From NCBI GenBank assembly GCA_015143295.1, contig CM026554.1, positions 49,536,627 to 49,600,626 on the forward strand: 64,000 nt of DNA, given 5' to 3'. The position numbers and the translations under genes are program-made. The notes below the pieces were generated by a model. That model ran no database searches, had not been told where the DNA came from, and saw only the letters and a program-made list of their open reading frames with translations. Positions 33,562 to 44,345 of the stretch are shown here, in pieces; the first letter of the stretch is position 1, and every line of letters starts with the position of its first letter. The DNA is from Tetracentron sinense. Taxonomy: Eukaryota; Streptophyta; Magnoliopsida; Trochodendrales; Trochodendraceae.

Positions 33562-36500
33562 CTAACTATTTTCTTCTTTCCCTAAATGGGGAATCGCATA
33601 GTGGGTTATATGGATCACATCCAGAGGATTAGATGGTGGGTGGGTCTTGTTTCTCATCCTCAGTTGCTGGTACTCCTTGTACAAGAACCCTCTATACTTT
33701 GGTGGCTCTCCAATCTCCTTTGTGAACTGGGACAATGGTTCAACCCACTTGTCTCCGGCCAAGTTGTAGAAAAATGCGTATGAGTGACGGCTTCTTCCTG
33801 CTTGTCTCACCACCTTATGAGTTGCACTTTTGAATTTGTTGTTGCTCAAGACCTTCAGTTATCAAATGCGAAAAGGATCATGGATTAGAAACAGTACTTA
33901 AGCTAAGAACACCCATCACAAGAAAATGATAATAATGCGGTGTATGAACAGCAATGTCTAAGTGCATTTTCTTCATAATAACTTTTAAGAACAATCTAAT
34001 GCGACTTTTCTCTTTGCTCTCCAAACTTCAATCCCTCAGTCTCATAAATTCTATTTTAGAGATGACATGTGGCTATTCTCTTTAATCTCCACCATTCAAA
34101 TTTGGGACCCACTATTTCATCCTAGAGTCCTCTCTATCTCCACTATTGTAGACTCCTCTCTTATCTCCAACTCTTATAGGTTTGGGCTCCACTATCTCAT
34201 CCTAGAGCCCTATCTATCTCCACTATTGTAGAGTTCTCTCTTATCTCCAACTCTTAGGTGTACCAATTTAAGTTTAATATTAAGAAATTTATGATTTTCC
34301 TATAAATGTTATTAAAATAATAATAAATTATTATTATAAAATTAATTAATTAATACTAATAATAATATATATCAAATAATGAAACAACTTATACTATTAA
34401 AAATAAAATTTATGAAATATTCTTAATATATGTTACTATAATATAAAGAAATAATACTTCTCTCTCTGCTCTCCAAAATCCAATCACTCCAATCTTATAA
34501 CTTCTATTTTAGAGATAACATGTGGATTTTCTCTTTAATTCCCATCATTCAGGTTTGGGACTCACTATCTTATTATAAAGCCCTCTTTATCTCCACTATT
34601 GTAAAGTCCTCTCTTATCTCCAACTCTTGCAGGTTTGGGATCCACTATCTCATCTAAAGACATCTCTATATCTACTATCGTAGAGTTCTCTCTTATCTCC
34701 AACTCTTGGATGTATTAATTTAAGTTTAATATTAAGAAATTTATGATTTTTTTTATTAAATGTTATTAAAATAATAATAAATTATTATTATAAAGTCAGT
34801 TAATTAATAGAAATAATAATTTTTATCAAATAAAAAATTATATTATTAAAAATAAAATTTAATAAATATAATTAAAATATATTACTTAATATTTAAATAA
34901 ATAATATTATTTAATTTTAAATATTCTTAAATTATTACCCGTGCATCGCAGGTTCTCTGCTAGTACTATAAAGAAATAAGACTTTCTCCATTTGCTCTCC
35001 AAACTCTCATCCCTTCAATCTTATAAATTTTATTTTGGAGATGACATGTGGTTATCCCCACCGTTAAAGTTTGGGACTCACTATCTCATCCTATAGCCCT
35101 CTCTATCTCCACTATTGTAGAGTCCTCTCTTATCTCCAACTGTTGCAAGTAGGTTTGGGACCCACTATCTCATCCTAGAACCCTCTCTATCTCCACTATT
35201 GTAGAGTCCTCTCTTATCTCCAACTCTTGGGTGTATTAATTTAAGTTAATACTAAGAAACTTGTGATTTTTTGTTAAATAATAATGAATTATTATTATAA
35301 AATCAGTTAATTAATACAAATAATAATGTCTGTCCAATAAAAATATTTTTTAAAAAATATTCTTAAAACATATTACTTAGTATTTAAATAAATAATTAAT
35401 ATTATTTAATTTTAGATATTCTTAAATTATTACCCGTGCATCGCGCATAGAGTCTCTACTAGTATTTTTATTTAAAAAATTGGGAATTCCCACCAAAGTT
35501 AATTGGAAACAAATTTTTCTATAAGCAAACATTTTGACTTTTTATGACTTTTGACTCGTGTAGAAGTTACTCTCTTAAGTGCCGACTAAATGACATATGA
35601 CTCTTCAAGAGCCAAAAGTCACTAAAAGTCAATTTAGAAGAATCCAAACAATACGTTAACTTTATCCAAGTGGCTGATTTGTTAGTGACCCCAATTTGGA
35701 ATTACCTTAATAACATCGCTTACGTTGACAACAATTGTGCCCTCAGTGGGAGTTACTGGGATCCATTCACCATCCTTTCGAACCTCTAAGCCCTCAGTTT
35801 CATCTTGAAACACAAAGGTGAAACAATTCCCATCTTCATGTTCAGTTATTCCGTTGTTCTCGGTGTCTGTTGCGGGGAAGTAGCGTAATGGCACCATGAA
35901 ATCCAAGCTCCGATCATTGTTGTATTCCTTGAGGAAGTTGGAACGGAGACCCAAGCACTCATTTAAGATGCTTTCCATTAGCAATCCTGTCTTGGTGAAG
36001 TGTGAGAAAATATCTTCCAATACTTCCCTGGCAATATCAAAGTAGTGATGGTTTTCTTTGTGCAAACAATCTTAACAACCATACATCCACCGCTTAGATG
36101 TAATTTATTAGTCAAAAAACCAAGAAATGGTTGCATGTAATAGGATTTTTGGATAACAATTCAATCGAACCCAAAGCAATAATATGCAAATGCATGTGAC
36201 CTAAGACTGAAATGTGTAACCGGAACAAGGATATCATCATCTCTCTCTAAGAACCAATCATGAATTTACAAGGAAAATAGAGAAAAATCTCCAAAGTAAT
36301 CAAAATCTTGTATTCAAAAACTAGGAAATTTTTTCAAATAGTAGCTTAAATATTATCGTTTTTGTGCAAATTTTGGATAATTAGATCAAACTCTACAATA
36401 AGTATTTTGTTAAAACACAAAAAGTTTCCTTTTATCTAGGATTCATTTCTAATTATAATTAGATTAGAACTCTTTCTAATTCCAAATTAGAAATAGGTTT

Positions 36501-37882
36501 CCTTTCTAATTTTAATTAGATCCAAAACCCTAGTTTGTCCAAAATAATAAAATTTCTAATTTTCACGAATATTACTCCTCAGATAACCTTAAAGTTGCTA
36601 AATTAGGGTCTTCTAAAATAAAATGGCCCCAAAAATCCTTTTAAAAAAAATATGCTAAAGGGAAACCTACTAATTTTATTTTATTTTACTTAAAACTGTG
36701 ATTTGACCCCTAAAATGATATTTTTTGCATTGAAAACTAGTAATGGACTCGCATAAATTGCAATGTCGAAGGTGTCATTGAGATGAACATTTGAGTATTC
36801 GTGGGTCATGTGGCGATATCGGGATCACAACTTATGATCATTTGAAGTTAGCGCTACTTTTTTTTACTTTAGTTTTTTACTATCTTGATGTTCCAGACAG
36901 AGATTAATTTTGAGTGGGGAGCTCTGCTTCACAGTGTTGAAGTGGAGCTCCCTTTTTACATTGTGGTAGTGACACGCTTGTAATTAATGAAAAAGGCAGG
37001 GGCAACTTTGCAACACACTATAATTAAAAGATTGTCACCATGATAGTGTAAAAATAAGAGCTCCACTCATCGTCGTGACAAGTACTCATGTCAGCTGAAT
37101 AGTGTAAAAAGGGAAACTTATTAAAATTGCCTATTCTACATGGCCTCGGATTCTCTCTGACAGATGCCAAAAAATTAGTCTCGGGCTACCACAAATGAGG
37201 GACATGTGGCATAAAAGGGGAGAAATCATTTCATTTTCTCCCCAAGATTTTGACTTCTCCCCTCTTGATATCTCTCCCCATTTTCTCACCATTTTATCGT
37301 TGTGTGTCTCATAATGTGTGGAGAAGTCAAAATCATAAGGACAATGATTTGACTTCTCCACACATGTCGCCTCATTTGTGGTAGCCTGAGACCACTTTCT
37401 GGCACCTGCTAAAGGGAATCTGAGGCCATTCTACGTATGAGCTGATCAATAGTGTAAAAAGGGAAACTTACTAAAATTACAACAAAATGACATATATCCA
37501 TCTGAATGGCCAAGGTCAAAGGATACCTGAATTGTGGAGGGTTGTTGGGGTACACATTGAAGCTTGATCCAGGAGGGAACACCAACAAGTACTCATTCTT
37601 GTCAGCTGAATGCTCCGGCTGACGGTTGTAACCAGCTGGAAGGGGAGCTCCTGAACCTGGACTCGACTTAAGCTTCTCCTCTATTGGGTACTCGAAAAAC
37701 GTCTTAGAGAGCTCGAGGGCTCGAGTCATCAGACTAAGGGGCAAACCATGGTTCACAACTTGGAAGAAGCCATAGTCGGAACATGCTTTAGCAATTATCT
37801 CTATGGCCTTCTTCTTGTCATCCTCCAAACCTTCATTGAAGAAGGGAGAGAGATCAACAGTAGGAATGCTAAAGCCAGGCAT
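33562..37882 (-). CDS. 2OG-Fe(II) dioxygenase copy C, intact
   Basis: Exons: 37882-37527, 36027-35706, 33852-33562; 969 nt, 322 aa; phases 2 and 0 as in A and B. It starts MPGFSIPTVDLSPFFNEG. Exon 2 opens with REVLEDIFSHFTKTGLLMES and has the HxD of GITEHEDGNCFTFVFQDE. Exon 3 has KSATHKVV, GRSRHSYAFFYNLAGDKW and FTKEIGEPPKYRGF. It ends ...HITHYAIPHLGKEENS. A second in-frame ATG at 37972 would add 30 residues; the inner start is preferred because copies A and B can use only that one. Introns are 1499 and 1853 bp because of a MITE (37140-37428) and a Helitron-like array. About 580 bp upstream of the ATG a copia element has inserted. Substrate unknown; the domain is complete. Confidence 0.92.
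33990..35462 (+). mobile_element. Helitron-like tandem array, three units, in intron 2 of copy C
   Basis: Three related units of roughly 440, 525 and 500 bp lie head to tail (about 33990-34437, 34438-34963, 34964-35462). Each begins near CTCTTTGCTCTCCAAA..., ACATGTGG, then CTCTATCTCCACTATTGTAG twice, then AT-rich sequence. Units 2 and 3 end TTACCCGTGCATCGC...CTAG followed by T (34960-34963 and 35459-35462), the CTAG end of a Helitron with a weakened hairpin. Unit 2 starts TACTATAATATAAAGAAATA, a 5' end also seen near 48350. No coding capacity. Confidence 0.65.
36028..37526. other. Intron 1 of copy C: AT-rich sequence plus a MITE
   Basis: Noncoding. It contains TTCTAATT/AATTAGAA-rich stretches at about 36430-36560 and the foldback element at 37140-37428. 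In copy B the same intron is only 237 bp. Confidence 0.7.
37140..37428. mobile_element. Foldback MITE, TGGCCTCGGATT family
   Basis: The ends TGGCCTCGGATTCTCTCTGA and GGGAATCTGAGGCCA, and inner arms TCGGGCTACCACAAATGAG / CTCATTTGTGGTAGCC, are inverted copies. TTCTAC flanks both ends (37134-37139 and 37429-37434). Relatives lie at about 38209-38437 and 43976-44187. Confidence 0.8.
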
Positions 37883-38208
37883 TTCAGCTACCTTACCATT
37901 TTCTCTTTTTACACTCTCTAATCTCTTACTTATTTGGCTGAGATTCCTTCTGCCCAACCAAACAAAAGCCATGCAACTTGTCGATTGTATTTTCCTATTT
38001 TAATACTTCTCTCTTTTTAGGGAAAAAGTTGTCGTTTATTGGTGTGTCCATTAAAGTTAAAAATAAATCCAAAAAGATTTTGAGAGCCGAGCCTACTTCG
38101 ACCGTTCTTACGATGCACTAATGTAGTATATTGACTAGCCACGTCAGGTGCTATCTTTTTAATTTATTAACTAAAATGCCCCTATCGTTTTGTTGGTAAC
38201 CAGCTGTA

Positions 38209-38437
38209 TATGGCCTCGGATTGTCTCCGACAAAGCCAAAAACTGGCATCGGGCAACTACACAATAGATGACATGTGGTGAAAAGGATAAGAAACACACT
38301 TACCATTTTGTCTCATTGCCTATGGAGAAGTTAAAATCATGCGACCATGATTTTGACTTCACCAATACATGTCCCCTATTCTATGGACACCCGAGACAAG
38401 CCCTTTTTATAACTAAGACAATCCGAGGCCATCATTT
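38209..38437. mobile_element. Foldback MITE, TGGCCTCGGATT family, upstream of copy C
   Basis: The ends TATGGCCTCGGATTGTCTCC and AGACAATCCGAGGCCAT pair. The centre holds GATTTTGACTTC / GAAGTTAAAATC. It lies between the start of copy C and the copia element. Confidence 0.75.
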
Positions 38438-38460
38438 ACCTATCTATGTCAGGTGGCTCG

Positions 38461-39073
38461 TGTTATGCTTAATGGGCTTTTACCATGGGTCCAGCCCATG
38501 AGGAACTCATGTGAGAGGTTTTATAAGCCTTATATTTCTTATGTGTTGGGAGAGAGACATAACACAAGAGAGAAGAAAAAATTTCCAGCAAAAAGGGTTT
38601 CTTGGAGCATTCTTCAAAGGGGGTTAGGGTTTTTCTTGAAGCTTGATTTCTAGCACTTTTCTTCAATCCGTTGTAGTGGGTGTCCTACGGATCAGTATTT
38701 CTCCAACTCAATAGCTTGGAAGTGATTTGTGGTGTGAGATTAGTTTGTAAAAGCTAAATGAGGTAACCCTTTGTATTTCTCCAAAGAGTTGTAATACCTC
38801 AAGTTTTGGGCAAAAACTTGAGAGAGATCTTTGTATTTCCATTTTGTCTTATTGTGGATTACTCAGATTTGCCCCGTGGTTTTTCCCTCTTCATTAGAGG
38901 GTTTTCCACGTACATCTTTGTGTTCTTGCATTATTGCTCTTTATGTGTTTGCTTTATTGTCTCTAAGAGGTTTCCTTCATTATATATTGAGTGCTCTAAC
39001 AACTAGTGATTGCATCTAGTACTCTTAGATTAGTTACTTTAATTCACACATAGACCTTGTTGGTGGCCCAACA
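38461..39073 (+). repeat. 5' LTR of the copia element
   Basis: 613 bp, TG...CA ends. It should hold the element's promoter; a TATA box could not be assigned with confidence. Confidence 0.96.
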
Positions 39074-39075
39074 AG

Positions 39076-39087
39076 TGGTATCAGATC
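39076..39087 (+). other. Primer-binding site of the copia element
   Basis: TGGTATCAGATC, two bases after the LTR, complementary to initiator tRNA-Met with one mismatch to the usual TGGTATCAGAGC. Confidence 0.85.
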
Positions 39088-39126
39088 ATTGGTTGGTTGG
39101 GGTGTGGTTGTCTTGTGTGGATTAAA

Positions 39127-42100
39127 ATGGAGGGTACTACTAGTACCATGATTAAACTCAATAATTCAAATTGGTTGATTTGGAAACCTAAGATGGAGGA
39201 TATCCTTTATTGTAAAGACATATATGACCCTATTGAAGGTGATAAGGGCAAGCCGGCAGACATGTCCGATAAGGATTGGACTAAATTGAATAGAAAAACC
39301 ATCGGGACTATTAGACAATGGTTGGATGATAGTGTGTTCCACCATGTGTCTAATGAAACTAATGCACAATCTCTTTGGAAGAAGTTGGTGTCTTTGTATG
39401 AGCAAAAGACAGCTGGAAACAAGGCTTTCTTAATTAGAAAGCTTGTGAACATGAAGTTTAAAGAGGGTGGCCCTATTGCTGAGCATTTGAATGAGTTTCA
39501 AGGAATAGTAAACCAATTGACTACAATGAAATTGGTGCTTGATGATGATTTACAAGCATTATTGCTTTTGAGCTCTTTACCGGATAGTTGGGAAACTTTG
39601 GTTGTTACAGTGAGTAACTCTACTCTAATTGGTGAGTTATCTATGAGTTTGGTTACTAACAGTTTGTTTAATGAAGAGACAAGAAGAAAATCAGCGGGTA
39701 CAGATAACGCACAAGCTCTTGTCATAGAGAACAGGGGAAGAAGTAAGAGTAGAGGGCCAAAGGGTCGCGACAAATCCAAAGGCAGGTCAAAGTCTAGAGA
39801 AAAAATCAAGTGCTATCATTGTGGCAAGGAGGGGCATATGAAGAGAAATTGTCGGATTTGGAAAAGGGAACAAAAAGAGGGTAGTAATCAGAAGAAGGAT
39901 GACGACAAAAATACTATAGCTACTATGTCTTCTGAAGATGTGGTGGTTCTATCTTTTGGTGAGGAAGAGTGTTTGCATGTTGCAGATCAAGATATTGAGT
40001 GGGTTTTGGATACAGCCGCTTCCTACCATGCTACTCCCAATAAAGAGTTCTTCACTTCTTACAAAGCAGGAGACTTTGGTACTGTGAAGATGGGCAACAC
40101 TAGTCATTCAAAAATTATGGGAATTGGTGATGTGTGCATACAAACCAATGTTGGGTGCACATTGACAATGAAAGATGTGCGACATGTTCCTGATTTACGC
40201 CTCAATTTGATTTCTGGGATTGCATTGGATCGACAGGGTTATGAAAACTATTTTGGTAATGGAAGATGGAAACTCACTATGGGGTCACTAGTTGTTGCTA
40301 AAGGAAAGACTTGTTGTACACTGTACAAGATACAAGCAAAGGTGTGTAAGAATGAGTTGAATGCAGCTGAAGATAGTTCTTCTCCAAACTTGTGGCATAA
40401 GAGGTTGGGTCACATGAGTGAGAAAGGGTTGCAAATTATGGCAAAGAAGGCTCTCATTCCTTTTGCCAAAGGTACATCTCTTAACCCCTGTGATCACTGT
40501 TTATTTGGCAAACATCATAGGGTTTCTTTTCATACATCATCCAAAAGAAAGCCTAATTTGTTAGATTTGGTTTATTCTGATGTTTGTGGTCCCATTGAGA
40601 TGGAGTCTTTGGGTGGCAATAGATACTTTACTACTTTTATTGATGATGCATCCAGGAAAGTATGGGTTTATTTGTTGAAAACAAAAAATCAAGTGTTTCA
40701 ATTTTTTCAACGATTTCATGTTATGGTGGAAAGAGAGATAGGAAAGCCTTTGAAATGTCTTCGTACTAACAATGGAGGGGAATTTACATCTAATGAATTT
40801 GAGGGCTACTGTTTAGAACGTGGCATAAGGCATGAAAAGACAGTTCCTGATACTCCACAACACAATGGTGTAGCAGAGAGAATGAATCGTACCATTGTTG
40901 AGAAAGTCAGATGCATGCTAAGAATGTCTAAGTTATCTAAGACATTCTGGGGTGAAGCCGTCTACACTGCCTGTTATCTAATTAATAGATCTCCATCAGT
41001 ACCTTTGGGTTTTAACATTCCAGAGAGAGTGTGGAAAGGAAAAGATGTTTCTTACTCTCATTTGAAAGTGTTTGGGTGCAAAGCCTATGCACATGTACCC
41101 AAAGAGCAGAGGTCAAAGCTTGATAATAAGGCAATTCCATGCATCTTTGTAGGCTATGGAAATGAAGAATTTGGCTATAGGCTATGGGATCCAGAAAAGA
41201 AGAAGATTATCAGAAGTAGAGATGTGGTCTTTCATGAGGACCAAACTTTTGAGGATTTTGAGAGGACTGAGAAGTCTAAAGGGTTGGTTGATGATGTTTC
41301 CAACTTTACACCTAACCCTTCTCCATTACAACATACTATAGCTGAGGGAGAAGTACATGAAGAAATTGGTAGTGATGATACACAAGAGATGATTGATGAT
41401 GAGATGGCAGAGCATGAAGTTGTTGAGCAGGGGGAGCAACCTACTCAACAAGAAAGCTCAGAATCCCAAGTTAGAAGGTCTGCTAGAGAGCACCGACCAT
41501 CTACGAAGTACCCCACCTCTGAGTATATTTTGCTTACTGATGAGGGGGAGCCAGAGAGTTTTCAAGAAGCACAATCTCATAAAGATAAAAACAATTGGAT
41601 GAAGGCTATGCATGATGAGATGACTTCATTACAGAAAAATAATACTTATGAGTTGGTTGAGCTTCCTAAGGGCAGAAAAGCACTAAGGAATAAATGGGTG
41701 TTCAAGCTAAAAAAGGATGGAAATGGAAAACTAGTAAAGTACAAAGCTCGTTTGGTAGTAAAAGGCTTTGGGCAAAAGAAAGGGGTTGACTTTGATGAAA
41801 TATTCTCCCCGGTTGTGAAGATGAGCTCCATTCGAGTTATTTTGGGATTGGCAGCTAGCTTAGATCTTGATCTTGAGCAGTTAGATGTGAAGACTGCATT
41901 CCTTCATGGTGACTTGGAGGAAGAGATTTACATGGTACAACCAGAAGGATTTGAAGTGAAAGGAAAAGAACACATGGTCTGCAAATTAAAGAAAAGTCTT
42001 TATGGGCTAAAGCAAGCACCAAGACAGTGGTACAAGAAATTCGACTCATTTATGGTGGGTCATGGGTACAAAAGAACATTTGCAGATCATTGTGTTTATT

Positions 42101-43064
42101 TTAAAAAGGTTCACTGGTGGTAACTTTCTTATCCTTCTACTCTATGTCGATGACATGCTTATTGTTGGTCAGGATTGACATGAAGGACTTAGGGCCAGCG
42201 CGACAGATTTTGGGTATGCAGATTTTTTGAGACAAGAAGGCTAAGAAATTGTGGTTGTCACAAGAAAAGTATGTTGAGCGGGTGCTTGAAAGGTTCAACA
42301 TGAAAGATGCTAAGCCAGTTAGCTCGCCTCTTGCTAGTCATTTCAAACTCAGTGTGAACTCATGTCCCTCTACCAAAGAAGGAAAGGAAGAGATGGAAGC
42401 TACTCCCTACTCTTCTGCAGTAGGGAGTCTTATGTATGCTATGGTTTGCACACGGCCAGACATTGCTCATGCAGTTGGTGTAGTGAGCAGGTTTCTTGCT
42501 AATCCTGGAAGAGAACATTGGGAAGCTGTGAAGTGGATCTTCAGGTACTCAAAGGATAGTTCCAAGTTGTGTTTGAGTTTTGGAGGCTCAAAACCAATGT
42601 TGGAAGGTTTTACAGATGCTGACATGGCAGGTGACCTTGATCGGAGAAAGTCTACCTCTGGGTATTTATTTACTTTTGCAGGGGGAGCTGTGTCTTGGTA
42701 ATCTAAATTGCAGAAGTGTGTTGCTTTATCTACGACTGAGGCAGAATATATTGCAGCTACTGAAGCTGGGAAATAAATGTTGTGGATGAGAAGATTTCTC
42801 CAAGAACTGGGTTTGAAGCAAGAAGAGTATGTGGTTTTTTGTGACAGTCAAAGTGCTATGGACTTGAGCAAGAATGCTACATATCATTCCCGCACTAAGC
42901 ACACTGATGTTAGATACCATTGGCTGCGTGATGTGATGGAAAAACAGCTGATGCAACTTAAGAAGATTCACACAGATAAGAACCCATCTGATATGATGAC
43001 AAAAGTTGTTCCCAAAGATAAGCTTGAGCTCTGCAAAGAGTTGACTTGTATGGACTCCAAGTAA
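39127..43064 (+). pseudogene. copia gag-pol polyprotein, broken in RT and RNase H
   Basis: The first frame runs from ATG 39127 to TAA 42121-42123 (998 codons). In order it holds a UBN2-type gag; the zinc knuckle CYHCGKEGHMKRNC (about residues 228-241); a protease with WVLDTAAS; the gag-pre-integrase LWHKRLGHMS; the integrase core (SDVCGP ... GVAERMNR); and the start of reverse transcriptase (LDVKTAFLHGDLEEEIYM). A one-base insertion at about 42106-42112 ends this frame before the RT YVDD motif, which survives in the next frame at about 42147. A deletion at about 42173-42180 follows, then stops at 42228, 42699 and 42774 inside the RT tail and RNase H. The last frame ends at 43064. In the integrase, the second catalytic Asp is Asn (AAC at 40768-40770). 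It cannot move on its own. Confidence 0.95.
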
Positions 43065-43098
43065 GAGAGTCATGTTTGGTTTTCCTCCCTCATGGTCT

Positions 43099-43110
43099 GG
43101 AGGGGGAGAT
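43099..43110 (+). other. Polypurine tract of the copia element
   Basis: GGAGGGGGAGAT directly before the 3' LTR, the expected site of plus-strand priming. Confidence 0.85.
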
Positions 43111-43723
43111 TGTTATGCTTAATGGGCTTTTACCATGGGTCCAGCCCATGAGGAACTCATGTGAGAGGCTTTATAAGCCTTATATTTCTCATGTGTTGGG
43201 AGAGAGACATAACACAAGAGAGAAGAAAAAATTTCCAGCAAAAGGGGTTTCTTGGAGTATTCTTCAAAGGGGGTTAGGGTTTTTCTTGAAGCTTGATTTC
43301 TACCACTTTTCTTCAATCCGTTGTAGCGGGTGTCCTACGGATCGGTATTTCTCCAACTCAATAGCTTGGAAGTGATTTGTGGTGTGAGATTAGTTTGTAA
43401 AAGCTAAATGAGGTAACCCTTTGTATTTCTCCAAAGAGTTGTAATACCTCAAGTTTTGGGCAAAAACTTGAGAGAGATCTTTGTATTTCCATTTTGTCTT
43501 ATAGTGGATTACTCGGATTTGCCCCGTGGTTTTTCCCTCTTCATTAGAGGGTTTTCCACGTACATCTTTGTGTTCTTGCATTATTGCTCTTTATGTGTTT
43601 GCTTTATTGTCTCTAAGAGGTTTCCTTCATTATATATTGAGTGCTCTAACAACTAGTGATTGCATCTAGTACTCTTAGATTAGTTACTTTAATTCACACA
43701 TAGACCTTGTTGGTGGCCCAACA
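43111..43723 (+). repeat. 3' LTR of the copia element
   Basis: 613 bp, nearly identical to the 5' LTR, followed by the second GCTCG target copy. Confidence 0.96.
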
Positions 43724-43975
43724 GCTCGGTGGGTCAGAACTCATGGGTGTGGACTCAACGGCCACACCAGGACACGAGCACTCAAATGCCCCTATGGTGG
43801 ATGGCCAATACTGTGTGCGTGTGACCAACTATGGGGTTCATGAGAGTTCAATTCATTGCTAGAGCGAACCTTGGGCGGCTAGTATTTGGTAACTTGATAT
43901 GCCCGATTTTTATATCTTTTTTGTTAGCTAATTTTCTTCCTTGGTCGGTGGATTTATCTTTTTTTATTTTTTGGG

Positions 43976-44187
43976 GCATGAGATTGTGCCAGATGACAGA
44001 AACATTGGTCAGTCTCGGGCTTCCACTCTTCATCTGACATATGGCGATAAAAAAGGAGAGAAGTCATTTTTATTTTCTCCATTGTTTTTTTACTTCTCCC
44101 ATTTCTGATATCTCCCCCTTTATATCACCAAATGTAGATGAAGAGTGGAAGCCCTAAACCATTTTCTAGCATCTGCGTGAGACAATC
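43976..44187. mobile_element. Foldback MITE, TGGCCTCGGATT family, diverged copy
   Basis: Arms GGGCTTCCACTCTTCATCTG and GATGAAGAGTGGAAGCCC pair; outer ends ATGAGATTGTGCCAG / GAGACAATCCCAT are more worn. Confidence 0.7.
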
Positions 44188-44219
44188 CCATCCCTTTTTT
44201 TTGGGTTCACGGTACACCA

Positions 44220-44345
44220 CATCATTTTGCCGAGTTGGGATAATATTCAATTAAGATTGAACTGGGGAAAACTCAATCGTACCCACAAGTCAACACTTGT
44301 CTCTTTTAACCCTTGTGGTTAAGATTCACTAACCATCAGTGTGAG
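44220..44345. repeat. Partial copy of the GGTTAAGATTCACTAACC foldback family
   Basis: AACTCAATCGTACCCACAAG, then CTCTTTTAACCC and GTGGTTAAGATTCACTAACC, the left half of the family seen at 18990-19375 and 48417-48665. The right half is replaced by the next repeat. Confidence 0.6.

Larger units (their letters stand above)
38461..43723 (+). mobile_element. Ty1/copia LTR retrotransposon, full length, disabled
   Basis: Two LTRs of 613 bp (38461-39073 and 43111-43723) begin TGTTATGCTT and end GGCCCAACA. The target duplication GCTCG is perfect (38456-38460 and 43724-43728). A primer-binding site TGGTATCAGATC follows the 5' LTR and a purine tract GGAGGGGGAGAT precedes the 3' LTR. By eye the LTRs differ at about nine positions (about 98.5% identity), so the insertion is fairly recent. 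Integrase lies before reverse transcriptase, which defines copia. Confidence 0.97.

Noticed and set aside
38469..38666. Frames repeated at both ends of the copia element (also 43119-43316, 38806-39006, 43456-43656)
   Set aside because: They are identical readings of the two LTRs.
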